A stretch of 64,000 nucleotides of DNA from an uncultured Erysipelotrichaceae bacterium (lineage in GTDB: Bacteria > Bacillota_I > Bacilli_A > Erysipelotrichales > Erysipelotrichaceae), in contig CAMCRE010000001.1 in the NCBI GenBank assembly GCA_945877255.1, positions 62,001 to 126,000 on the forward strand. Reading direction: 5' to 3'. The notes beneath the pieces are model-generated. The model did no database searches. It had not been told where the DNA came from and saw only the letters and a program-made list of their open reading frames with translations. Shown one piece after another: positions 46,090 to 54,298 of the stretch (position 1 is its first letter; every line of letters begins with the position of its first letter). The translations under genes and the position numbers were made by a program.

Positions 46090-46251
46090 ATGTTTAGTAA
46101 ACTTTTAAAATCATTAAAAAATAATCAACAACAAGAGAATGATTTAGAAAAATGGCAAAAAGAATTAGTTGAAAAGGGAGAATATGATGTTTGTAATTTT
46201 GAAGAAGAAGAGTTAGAAGATGACGATTATCATTTTGAAGATGAGCAATAA
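46090..46251 (+). CDS. 53-residue acidic protein of unknown function
   Basis: A short gene with its own promoter and a strong AGGAGGG site ending 5 bases before ATG 46090. The product starts with a basic amphipathic stretch (MFSKLLKSLK), has a helical charged middle (ENDLEKWQKELVEKGEY) and ends with a very acidic tail (EEEELEDDDYHFEDEQ). No membrane segment. It resembles no family I can name. It is monocistronic or co-transcribed with the large orphan gene 278 bases downstream; a dedicated promoter for that gene argues for separate transcripts. Confidence 0.7.
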   Translation: MFSKLLKSLKNNQQQENDLEKWQKELVEKGEYDVCNFEEEELEDDDYHFEDEQ

Positions 46252-46381
46252 GTTTTCAATTTTATTACTTTAAAAAAGCAAGTAAAATAGCGTATTATCA
46301 CAATAATATGGCAAAAACAACAATATTTTTTTCATAAATTGAAAAAAATATAAAAAAATGCGTAAAAACTAATATTTTTTA

Positions 46382-46410
46382 TTGACTGTTTATTTTAAAA
46401 TCGGTATAAT
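46382..46410 (+). promoter_or_regulatory. Promoter of the orphan 763-residue protein gene
   Basis: -35 TTGACT (46382-46387), 17-base spacer, -10 TATAAT (46405-46410). Transcription would start near 46417, leaving an untranslated leader of about 113 bases. The remainder of 46252-46381 is A/T-rich with no gene seen. Confidence 0.8.
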
Positions 46411-46469
46411 TATTATGTAAAATAGCTAATTTGTTTCAAAACAATAGTTTATGCGAACGTAATATTTGA

Positions 46470-46504
46470 CAATATAATGGCATATGCATTTGCATATGCT
46501 ATTG
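46470..46504 (+). promoter_or_regulatory. Leader hairpin of the orphan gene
   Basis: Arms GCATATGCA and TGCATATGC pair perfectly around TT (46480-46499), and flanking CAATA (46470-46474) can pair with TATTG (46500-46504) across a 5-base bulge. It ends 13 bases before the AGGAGGG ribosome-binding site, so it is placed to affect initiation, or to act as a DNA operator. Confidence 0.65.
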
Positions 46505-46529
46505 TTGACTAAAGAATAGGAGGGATAGA

Positions 46530-48821
46530 GTGTATTATACGTTGTACTACTTGTTGAAAAATAACGGGACACTTGCAGGAGCTAAACAATTGTCGTCTAG
46601 AAAAATGTGTTATGCTGATTTGTTTTTTGTGGATGAAAAAATATTTTCATTAGGTGAGCGAGAAAAAACGTACTTTATTACATTGCGGTCGATTGCTGAG
46701 AATAATATAAATATTGGACTTGATATATTAGATAGTGTTTATTTTCTGGCGGCACATAATATTCCGGTAAGTGTAATTGATAACATTTATAAGCATAACA
46801 TTAAAACACTAACAGAATTTAAAAATGAAGCATTTAAATATCGTTCGCAAATAGGAATCTCTAATAAAGTTTTTGAAACGATTTTATCAGCATGTGATAA
46901 AATAAAAATTAGTGAATATGAAAAATTTATGGCGTTGACTTTCTATTGGATTTTCAATAATAATGATGAAGCAATAGATAGTTATTATCGTTTTTTATTC
47001 CGATATTTGAATACTGAAAAAGTATACTATTTTTTAGGAGAAGAATTAGGAAATGGCCATTTGACATTAGAAGACAATACAGTAAAGTTTGCTAAAAAAT
47101 CAATTAAAAATTTTATTAATTATAATAATGAAGAAATTAATATATTAAAAGAGCGATTAAATGGCGACACACTCCAACAAATAGGTGATCGAAGAAACTT
47201 AACTAGAGAAAGAATTAGACAAAAAATAACCAAGATTTTTCAATTAATTGGAGATTTAAAAGAAGATCAATATCAAACAGTGTTTGAAAAATATGACATG
47301 TCACTTGATGATTTTAAAACGTTGTATCATGAAGATGAGAGTACGTATTATTATTTAAACAATAAATATACAAGAGGTAATTTACCAGTATTTAAAATAT
47401 TTGATGAATATCAATTTAAAGACACAAGTAAAAATGCATTATTGACTGCTAAAAATTTAATGGTCAATTCTCATAATGAAACGACAACATTGAATTTAAT
47501 TAATTTATTCAGTGAATGTATGTATAAAAATAAAAATAAAAATTTTGATGAAAAATCTATCGAAAAAAAATTTTATGAATTACTTTATACATACAACCCA
47601 GAATATAGAGGACGTACAGTAGCATTACGTGGAATAATAGAAAGATGTACATGTATTATATTTTCTAACTCTAATCAATTTAGATATTTTGAATGTCAAA
47701 TTACAGATAAAATCATTAACAAAATTAATCAAATTACAGATTTGCGACCAGGAATATACGGTGCATCTAAAATATATAACGATAATAAAAAATTAATGAA
47801 GCAATTAGATTTACGTAACAGTTATGAGTTTTGTGATTTTTGTACGAAGTTTGTGGGTGTTACGAACTTAAAATTCATTAAAAAAATACATCGTAGAACA
47901 GAAATTCAAATTAGAGAAATTTCAAAAATCGACTTTATACAAACGATATTATATATGAATATTGATTGTAAAGTGCGTGATGTAGTAAATGATCTTGAAA
48001 AAAAATATGGTTTAAATCAATCGTCTATTTTAACGTACATTCGTTTGAAATTTCCAGAAGCGATCACAAACCAACACATTAAGTTAGTAAGAAATATCGA
48101 CTTAGCTGAACGAATAACAGAATATATTAATGAAAATTTTGATAAAGATTTGTATGGATTAGATGCATTCAACCAACAAATAAGAAACCATTTCAATAAT
48201 GATAGTATACATGTCCATAATCAGTTACTTGAAGAAACTAATTATCGTATTGGAAATGAATTTGTGTATAGCAACAAATATAGTTCGCATCAAGAAGCAT
48301 TGCAGCAATATTTAATTAGTCTTCATAAATTTAATTTCAAAACATTAGAATTACCTAAAACGTCTACTTTATATAATGCAGTTAGAAAGTTAGAACTTGA
48401 ATTTAAAATATTTAAACTAGATGATCAAGTTTTTGTGAGTGAAGAATGGTTATCACAATATGGAATACGAATTCAAGAGATAAAAGATTATGTTGCAAAC
48501 GTAGAAGACTTTACTAAAAACATGGATATTTTTACCCTTGATTCAATCATTAATCAAGGGTTTCACGACAATTTATTAAAATATCAACTAAATACTGTTT
48601 TTTATGAGCGTTTAATTACAACGATTAAAAATATTTCTTGGATAAGAAGTAAACCAATCATTTTTAGCTATAGTAAAAATCATGTTTCGATTGATGATGT
48701 TGTAAAATATTACATTGATGAAGAAATAACAGATATTGAAACATTATATGATATACTGAATAATCAAATGAATTTAAATGTAGCTAAATCAACGATATCA
48801 AGTATATTGATTAAAAAATAA
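46530..48821 (+). CDS. Orphan 763-residue protein with sigma-70 region 4-like HTH
   Basis: A large soluble protein I cannot assign to a named family. Residues about 204-240 (LKERLNGDTLQQIGDRRNLTRERIRQ then KITKIFQ) closely resemble sigma-70 region 4, the helix-turn-helix that reads -35 elements. Residues about 77-123 (IPVSVIDNIYKHNIKTLTEF followed by ISNKVFETILSACDKI) have the look of the helix-hairpin-helix C-terminal domain of RNA polymerase alpha subunit. No sigma region 2 is seen, so it is not a normal sigma factor. The rest has Tyr/Asn/Lys-rich helical stretches and possible winged-helix parts (about 485-520, 595-640). GTG 46530 follows AGGAGGG. It has a strong promoter and structured leader and no obvious partner gene. 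A role in transcription control or genome defence is speculation. Confidence 0.7.
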   Translation: MYYTLYYLLKNNGTLAGAKQLSSRKMCYADLFFVDEKIFSLGEREKTYFITLRSIAENNINIGLDILDSVYFLAAHNIPVSVIDNIYKHNIKTLTEFKNEAFKYRSQIGISNKVFETILSACDKIKISEYEKFMALTFYWIFNNNDEAIDSYYRFLFRYLNTEKVYYFLGEELGNGHLTLEDNTVKFAKKSIKNFINYNNEEINILKERLNGDTLQQIGDRRNLTRERIRQKITKIFQLIGDLKEDQYQTVFEKYDMSLDDFKTLYHEDESTYYYLNNKYTRGNLPVFKIFDEYQFKDTSKNALLTAKNLMVNSHNETTTLNLINLFSECMYKNKNKNFDEKSIEKKFYELLYTYNPEYRGRTVALRGIIERCTCIIFSNSNQFRYFECQITDKIINKINQITDLRPGIYGASKIYNDNKKLMKQLDLRNSYEFCDFCTKFVGVTNLKFIKKIHRRTEIQIREISKIDFIQTILYMNIDCKVRDVVNDLEKKYGLNQSSILTYIRLKFPEAITNQHIKLVRNIDLAERITEYINENFDKDLYGLDAFNQQIRNHFNNDSIHVHNQLLEETNYRIGNEFVYSNKYSSHQEALQQYLISLHKFNFKTLELPKTSTLYNAVRKLELEFKIFKLDDQVFVSEEWLSQYGIRIQEIKDYVANVEDFTKNMDIFTLDSIINQGFHDNLLKYQLNTVFYERLITTIKNISWIRSKPIIFSYSKNHVSIDDVVKYYIDEEITDIETLYDILNNQMNLNVAKSTISSILIKK

Positions 48822-48851
48822 TTTTAAAAACGATATAAATTTGTTTATTTT

Positions 48852-48884
48852 TTTCTTAAAAAGGTGTATTATTATTTTAAGAAA
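48852..48884 (+). promoter_or_regulatory. Inverted repeat in the deacetylase promoter region
   Basis: Perfect 10-bp arms TTTCTTAAAA (48852-48861) and TTTTAAGAAA (48875-48884) enclose a possible -10 TATTAT (48867-48872). No convincing -35 is at standard spacing. This layout fits a regulator that covers the promoter, or an RNA hairpin just before the ribosome-binding site at 48889. Confidence 0.55.
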
Positions 48885-48901
48885 GATTGGAGATTAAAAT
48901 T

Positions 48902-50161
48902 GTGAGAAGAGAGTATCGAAGTAAAAGATATCGTGTTAATTATAAGAATATTGTTATTGCGATAATAAGTGTGTTAGCTATCGTTTTTGCAGGAATTAAA
49001 GTTACTGGCTGGATATTTAAAAAAGATTCAACTGTTTACCTAGAAAAAAAATATGGCAATCAAAAAATAGAAAAAATCAATAAAGGAAAAATCGTTTATT
49101 TAACAACACCAAACAAAAAATTAAATGAAATATTATTAGAAAACGCTAATAAAGTAAAAGATAAAATTAAAGAAAACAGGTTATATGACTGTAGTTCAGC
49201 TTTATATTTTAATACAATCGCACAAGTAAATTGTAGTTTAAAAGAAGGCAATAATGTTTTAGAATATTCTAAATTAGCGTTCAATATCACATCTAATGAA
49301 ACACTAACGTTTGATAAAATATTTAGAGATAATACAAGACGTGTGACGGATGTTGTTAAAAATTTATCTGAAGTTGATAAAAATGTTATTAATATTGATG
49401 ATACGCATATTACATTAGGGAATGATGACAAAAACGTTAAAATTGTGATTAAAGATAATGTGCATTTATTTAAAACAGGAAATGGTTTACCAACGCTTTT
49501 CCAAAACAAACAAATTACACCACGTCAATTCACATATGAAAAAGGTAAAAAAATAGTTGCACTAACGTTTGATGATGGTCCATTAAATGCTGTTCATGGT
49601 AAAATTCGTGATCTTCTTAACCAACATAATATACCAGGTACTTTTTATGTAATTGGTAACTTAGTTGAAAGAAATCCAGATGAAGTATTGAAAACTTATC
49701 AAAGTGGACACACTATTGCAAATCATAGTTATACGCATCCAGGGTTATTCAACAAAAATTTAACGAATATTGGTGATGCAAACGTTAAAATTGAATATGA
49801 TAAAACAGACGATGCAATATTTAAAGTAATTGGAAAAGACGCAACGACTACACGCCCGCCAGGAGGTTTCGTTAATAAAAAAGTCGCTGCATTAACGAAT
49901 CAAAAACAAGTGATGTGGTCTGTTGATTCTTTAGATTGGAAAAATCGTAACGCTGATGCAGTGTATAATGCAGTTAAGCAAAACATCCACAATTATTCGG
50001 TAGTACTTTTCCATGATTTATATGAATCTACTTATGAAGCATTAAAACGTTTAATTCCTGAACTTAAACAAGAAGGATATACGTTTGTGGGGATTGATAC
50101 GTTCCTAGAATTATGTAAAGAAGTTAAAAATGGATATTGCAATATTGCAGATCGCTACTAA
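48902..50161 (+). CDS. Peptidoglycan/polysaccharide N-deacetylase (NodB domain)
   Basis: A membrane-anchored extracellular deacetylase of 419 residues. A basic N-terminus is followed by one hydrophobic anchor (about residues 15-38), a PgdA-type middle region (about 60-205), then the NodB domain: TFDDGP (about 221-226), HSYTHP with the two metal-binding His, RPPGGF, SVDSLDW, and VLFHD with the catalytic His. All five motifs are intact. It probably removes acetyl groups from cell-wall glycan, giving lysozyme resistance. GGAG at 48889-48892 with 9 bases to GTG 48902 sets the start. Confidence 0.9.
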   Translation: MRREYRSKRYRVNYKNIVIAIISVLAIVFAGIKVTGWIFKKDSTVYLEKKYGNQKIEKINKGKIVYLTTPNKKLNEILLENANKVKDKIKENRLYDCSSALYFNTIAQVNCSLKEGNNVLEYSKLAFNITSNETLTFDKIFRDNTRRVTDVVKNLSEVDKNVINIDDTHITLGNDDKNVKIVIKDNVHLFKTGNGLPTLFQNKQITPRQFTYEKGKKIVALTFDDGPLNAVHGKIRDLLNQHNIPGTFYVIGNLVERNPDEVLKTYQSGHTIANHSYTHPGLFNKNLTNIGDANVKIEYDKTDDAIFKVIGKDATTTRPPGGFVNKKVAALTNQKQVMWSVDSLDWKNRNADAVYNAVKQNIHNYSVVLFHDLYESTYEALKRLIPELKQEGYTFVGIDTFLELCKEVKNGYCNIADRY

Positions 50162-50167
50162 TAAAAA

Positions 50168-50200
50168 AAGCTAAAATACAAATGTGTTTTAGCTTTTTTC
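50168..50200. terminator. Bidirectional terminator between deacetylase and rqcH
   Basis: A long stem (AGCTAAAATAC with GTGTTTTAGCT, one G-U pair, loop AAAT), flanked by A-run on the left and T-run on the right. It ends the deacetylase transcript and overlaps the last codons of the convergent rqcH, which it can also terminate. Confidence 0.85.
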
Positions 50201-51772
50201 AATAAGTGATGTAATTAAATTTGTATCAATGTCAATGTAAATTGTTTTGTAACTACCTAAAAAAACCATACCTAAATGGTTACCACGTGTTGCTTTTAAT
50301 TGTTTAAGTAAGCAATAATTGACAGGAATACTACTACTGTATCTCGCTTTAGAGTAATATGCCGCCAACATTGCACAAATTCGTAAAATTTTTTCATTTA
50401 CTTCACTTTGATTAACAACAACATGTGCACCATGATAATCTTTAACGTGGAACCATAAATAATGTTTTTTTGATAGTTTATTAGTGATATAATCGTTTTG
50501 GATATTATTTTTACCAACGTATATTTCAACGTTATCAATGTTTATCTTTAAAAAATTAGGATGTTTTTGTTTGGTGGTTTTGATGTTTTTCTTAGTATTT
50601 ATTTTTAATTCTTCACCGATTTCATAAGCATCATTAATATTAGAAATTGCAAGCTGGGCTTGTATTGTTTCATAATATTGTATACTTTGTAATGTGTTTT
50701 GAATTTGTTGCTGAATAATTTCAACTGCTACTTTATTTTTAGTGTATTTTTTAAAATAACGACGCGCATTTTCTTTAATATCATATTTAATGTCTAATGG
50801 TATTGTTACTTGATTACCTTCAAAATCCAACAATGAAATTTGATTGTTATGGGTATTAATATGACAATTAGCATATAAAATCTCACCAAATTGTCGATTA
50901 ATATCATAGTTTTTTGCACTTGCTAAAGTAGCATTAAGTTTAATGAGTTTTTTATTAGCTTTATCAAGTTCTTTTTTAACGTATTTATAGATATTACCAC
51001 TGATTTCATTTATTTGGCGTTTGCTTTCTTGTGAAGCATATATAATATCTAATGCGTGATGTAATGGATAAGTTTCATATTCCATATTAAAATGTGTTAA
51101 TGGTATTAAATGGAAAACAGCTTTTTCTGGATAGTAGTATATCGTATCACTATTAATGATTGCATCAGAAAATTTTTTGATAGTTAGATGACGATAAAGT
51201 ATTTCATCTTTAATTACTTTAGATAAGCCGTTATAATGAGATAGTTCAAGATGATTGTTTTCAAAGATAGAAAATTTATTTTTATTATATGTGGCTTCAA
51301 AAATAGCATTAGGAAATAGTACGCGTGAAGTAGAAATACTGTTTCTTTTCAAACAATCAATAATTTTATTTGTATCATTCACAAGTATCATATTAGTATA
51401 TTTTCCAAATAATTCAATATGTAAGTAATATTTTACTTTATCTTTTAAATTGTTGAGTGTTTCAATTTCTAATACCACAACACGATCTCCAGCAGGTTGT
51501 GATATATTCGTAATTACCGATTGTGTCAAGTATTTTCTTAGCAACATTAAAAAACTAGTAGGTTCAAAGCTTGTTGTATACTTTTTATTTGTATAATGTA
51601 TTCTATAAGAATCGTTATCTAAACTAATTAAAAGTTGATGATTAGTTTGTTGGGAGCGAACTTGAAATAAAAAAGCTTGCTCATTAATTTGATGTAATTT
51701 ATTTATTTTAATTGGTAATTGTTTTTGTAATTCTAGAACATATCGATATAATAATATTCCATCTAAATGCAT
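50189..51772 (-). CDS. rqcH: Rqc2 homolog RqcH (NFACT/FbpA family)
   Basis: RqcH binds stalled 50S subunits carrying peptidyl-tRNA and adds a C-terminal alanine tail that marks the peptide for degradation. The 527-residue protein has NFACT-N with the Asp-Arg pair in QPAGDRVVVLEIE, a central coiled coil (KYVKKELDKANKKLIKLNATLASAK, about 270-295), and NFACT-R with VEIYVGKNNIQNDYIT and LWFHVKDYHGAHVVV. Older annotation calls it fibronectin-binding protein. Start ATG 51772 follows GAGGTGAG, with extended -10 TGTTATAAT on the minus strand at 51798-51790. With smpB-tmRNA this gives two rescue pathways. Confidence 0.93.
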   Translation of the reverse strand: MHLDGILLYRYVLELQKQLPIKINKLHQINEQAFLFQVRSQQTNHQLLISLDNDSYRIHYTNKKYTTSFEPTSFLMLLRKYLTQSVITNISQPAGDRVVVLEIETLNNLKDKVKYYLHIELFGKYTNMILVNDTNKIIDCLKRNSISTSRVLFPNAIFEATYNKNKFSIFENNHLELSHYNGLSKVIKDEILYRHLTIKKFSDAIINSDTIYYYPEKAVFHLIPLTHFNMEYETYPLHHALDIIYASQESKRQINEISGNIYKYVKKELDKANKKLIKLNATLASAKNYDINRQFGEILYANCHINTHNNQISLLDFEGNQVTIPLDIKYDIKENARRYFKKYTKNKVAVEIIQQQIQNTLQSIQYYETIQAQLAISNINDAYEIGEELKINTKKNIKTTKQKHPNFLKINIDNVEIYVGKNNIQNDYITNKLSKKHYLWFHVKDYHGAHVVVNQSEVNEKILRICAMLAAYYSKARYSSSIPVNYCLLKQLKATRGNHLGMVFLGSYKTIYIDIDTNLITSLIEKS

Positions 51773-51789
51773 AATCTCACCTCAAAAAT

Positions 51790-51841
51790 ATTATAACACA
51801 TATATGAATTATTAGAAATTTATATTAATTTATGATAAGAT
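51790..51841. promoter_or_regulatory. Divergent promoters of rqcH and gmk
   Basis: Minus strand: extended -10 TGTTATAAT at 51798-51790, leaving a leader under 20 bases for rqcH. Plus strand: extended -10 TGATAAGAT at 51833-51841 for gmk. Neither has a strong -35. Confidence 0.55.
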
Positions 51842-51867
51842 ATTAAAAATTATTAGAAGGGGAAAGT

Positions 51868-52434
51868 ATGAAAAAAGGACTATTAATTATTATGAGTGGA
51901 CCATCAGGGGTTGGAAAAGGAACGATTCGTGATTTATTTATTGATGATGAAAGTTTAAAATTAGCTTTTTCAATATCAATGACAACAAGAAAGCCTCGCA
52001 ATGGAGAAATAGATGGCGTACATTATTATTTTGCTACTAAAGAACAATTTGAAAAAAATATCGCAGAAAATAAATTTTTAGAACATGCTGAATTTGTGGG
52101 GAATTATTACGGTACGTTATATGATGAAGTTGAAAGATTAAGAAATAGTGGAAAAAACGTATTGTTGGAAATTGAAATTGAAGGTGCAAAACAAGTGATG
52201 GAAAAATGTCCTGATGCTTTATCAATTTTTATTTTACCACCTTCATTAGAAGAATTAGAAAGAAGAATTCGTTCGCGTCAATCAGAAGATGAAGAAACAA
52301 TTAATTTAAGATTGTTGAAAGCACAAAAAGAAATGAATTTAGTATTACATTATAAATATGCTGTATGTAACAATCATCCTAAGTTAGCAGCTGATATTGT
52401 GGCATTAATTATTAAACGCCATATGGAAGAATAA
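51868..52434 (+). CDS. gmk: Guanylate kinase
   Basis: Gmk phosphorylates GMP to GDP with ATP. The 188-residue protein has the P-loop GPSGVGKGT (about 11-19), SMTTRKPRNGEIDGVHYYF (GMP-binding), and RRIRSRQSEDEETINLRL in the lid. It is slightly shorter than the usual 200 or so residues but complete. AAGGGGA precedes ATG 51868. It is not next to rpoZ or remA, unlike Bacillus, and is a single-gene unit ending in a terminator. Confidence 0.96.
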   Translation: MKKGLLIIMSGPSGVGKGTIRDLFIDDESLKLAFSISMTTRKPRNGEIDGVHYYFATKEQFEKNIAENKFLEHAEFVGNYYGTLYDEVERLRNSGKNVLLEIEIEGAKQVMEKCPDALSIFILPPSLEELERRIRSRQSEDEETINLRLLKAQKEMNLVLHYKYAVCNNHPKLAADIVALIIKRHMEE

Positions 52435-52450
52435 AAGATCTAATTAAATA

Positions 52451-52480
52451 AAGTCTTCTTTTTTAAGAAGGCTTTTATTG
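52451..52480 (+). terminator. Terminator after gmk
   Basis: A 10-bp stem AAGTCTTCTT/AAGAAGGCTT (one G-U pair, TTTT loop) then TTTATTG. Confidence 0.7.
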
Positions 52481-52514
52481 TTGCTATTAAATAGTATTTT
52501 TTTATTAGATGTTG

Positions 52515-52520
52515 TATAAT
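52515..52520 (+). promoter_or_regulatory. Probable -10 of the CydDC-like operon
   Basis: TATAAT 27 bases before the ATG of the first ABC gene; the -35 position (about 52492-52497) is not close to consensus. Confidence 0.45.
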
Positions 52521-52546
52521 TTCATAAGAAATTTAACGAGGTATTT

Positions 52547-54298
52547 ATGAAGCAACAAAAAATTTCAAGAGAAAGAAAAAAATATTTACTTACAAGACTG
52601 AAACAACAATTAGGAAAAAACAAAAAATACGTATATTTAATTAGTTTTTTTTCATGGTTTCAATTTTTAATGCGTGTCATATCGTTTGGTTACATTGCAA
52701 AAATAATCGTTTCATTAGTTAAAAACGAAACAATTAATTATAGTTTATTTATTATGATAATCTTAAGTTTAAATATATTCGGGTTTATCGTTGCGATGTT
52801 ATCTAAAAAAATTCAAGGTATACCATCACAATATGCGAGAAATAAATTAAAAGCACAGTTTTTAGAAGCTTTTGAAGCTAAACAAGACGATTTTAAAAAT
52901 CAATCTGTCAATGATATATTGACAATAGCATCACAAGGTATCGACATGTTAGATACATATTATAGTCATTATTTAAATTTGTCGTATCGAACGTATTTTA
53001 ATTGTTTAACAGTATTATTAATAGTTAGTTATTTATTTCCATTAGGTGCAATTATTTTTATTATCAGTTTACCACTTATACCAGTATTTATTATTTTAAT
53101 TCAAAAAAGATCAAAAAAAATAATGGAACATTATTGGGGAACGTATATGGATGTTGGTAATCAATTTATCGATCATTTAGATGGTTTAAATACATTGTTT
53201 TCATATCAAACGATTGATTACTTTAAAGATGACTTCATTAAGAAGGCGGAACAATTTAGACTATCAACAATGGAGTTATTGAAATTTCAATTACAATCAG
53301 TAGGCTATATGGATTTCGTAATGTATGGCGGAATAGCGGTTTCTGGATATTTTGCTGTACAAGCGTTTTATCATAATCAATTATCGTTATTTTCAATAGT
53401 GTTTTTTGTGTTAATTGCAGCTGAATTTTTTGCTCCGATTAGAGAAATGGGATATGGTATGCACTTAGTGATGATGAACACAAAAATGGCTGATCGCATT
53501 TTTACGTTTTTAGATAACGTTCGTATCGAAAAAGACGTTTCAAAAAATAGCATCAATACGATAAAAAATGTTACTTTTAAAGATGTTTCGTTTGCGTATA
53601 GTGAAATAAATGTGCTTAATCATTTAAATATGGAAATCAATAAAGGTGAAATTTTTGGTATTTGTGGTGTTTCTGGTGTTGGTAAAACAACAATCGCTAA
53701 GTTGTTGCAGAAAAAAGAAACTAATTATAGCGGTGATATTTTAATCGATGGTTCATCACTACAAAATATTTCTAAAAACAATTTGTTTAATCATATTGCG
53801 TATATTAATAGCGATGCTTATTTATTCAATACGTCAATTATTGATAATTTAAAAATTGGTTGCCAACTTTCTGAAACTGAAATTATCAGTTATTTAAAGC
53901 AAAAATCGTTACTAAGTTTTGCGTTTGAATTAGAAGATGGGTTAAATACTATTGTAGGTGAAAATGGTAACCGTTTATCGTTTGGTCAAAAACAACAAAT
54001 CGCGTGTGTAAGAGCGTTATTAAGTAATAAAAAAATGTATATTTTTGATGAAGTAACATCAAGTGTCGACATTGAAAATGAAAAAATTATTTTTGATTTA
54101 ATTAAAATCGCAAAAGAAAATGCAGTTGTGATATTTATTTCACATAAAATGAAACAAATATTACATTGTGATCGTGTACTATTTATGGAAAAACAAAACT
54201 ATGCGATTAATTCACCAAAACAATTATTAAATTTAACACAATTTGCGAATCTTGTTGCTACGCAAAACGAATTGGAGGAAATTTACGATGCAAAATAA
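52547..54298 (+). CDS. CydD-like ABC exporter half-transporter
   Basis: A 583-residue ABC protein with an N-terminal transmembrane domain (about 1-320, six hydrophobic segments) and a C-terminal ATPase domain: Walker A GVSGVGKTT (about 374-382), signature LSFGQKQ, Walker B MYIFDEVTSS, H-loop FISHK. The membrane segment SLPLIPVFIILIQKRSKKI and the following HLDGLNTLFSY match CydD, half of the heterodimer that exports cysteine and glutathione and is needed for cytochrome bd assembly. No cydAB genes are nearby, so a related thiol or other exporter is possible. It overlaps the next gene by 11 bases. Confidence 0.8.
   Translation: MKQQKISRERKKYLLTRLKQQLGKNKKYVYLISFFSWFQFLMRVISFGYIAKIIVSLVKNETINYSLFIMIILSLNIFGFIVAMLSKKIQGIPSQYARNKLKAQFLEAFEAKQDDFKNQSVNDILTIASQGIDMLDTYYSHYLNLSYRTYFNCLTVLLIVSYLFPLGAIIFIISLPLIPVFIILIQKRSKKIMEHYWGTYMDVGNQFIDHLDGLNTLFSYQTIDYFKDDFIKKAEQFRLSTMELLKFQLQSVGYMDFVMYGGIAVSGYFAVQAFYHNQLSLFSIVFFVLIAAEFFAPIREMGYGMHLVMMNTKMADRIFTFLDNVRIEKDVSKNSINTIKNVTFKDVSFAYSEINVLNHLNMEINKGEIFGICGVSGVGKTTIAKLLQKKETNYSGDILIDGSSLQNISKNNLFNHIAYINSDAYLFNTSIIDNLKIGCQLSETEIISYLKQKSLLSFAFELEDGLNTIVGENGNRLSFGQKQQIACVRALLSNKKMYIFDEVTSSVDIENEKIIFDLIKIAKENAVVIFISHKMKQILHCDRVLFMEKQNYAINSPKQLLNLTQFANLVATQNELEEIYDAK

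Noticed and set aside
46473-46478. TATAAT in the orphan-gene leader as a second promoter
   Set aside because: No -35 or extended -10 goes with it; it forms part of the hairpin region, and the TTGACT-17-TATAAT promoter upstream is far better.
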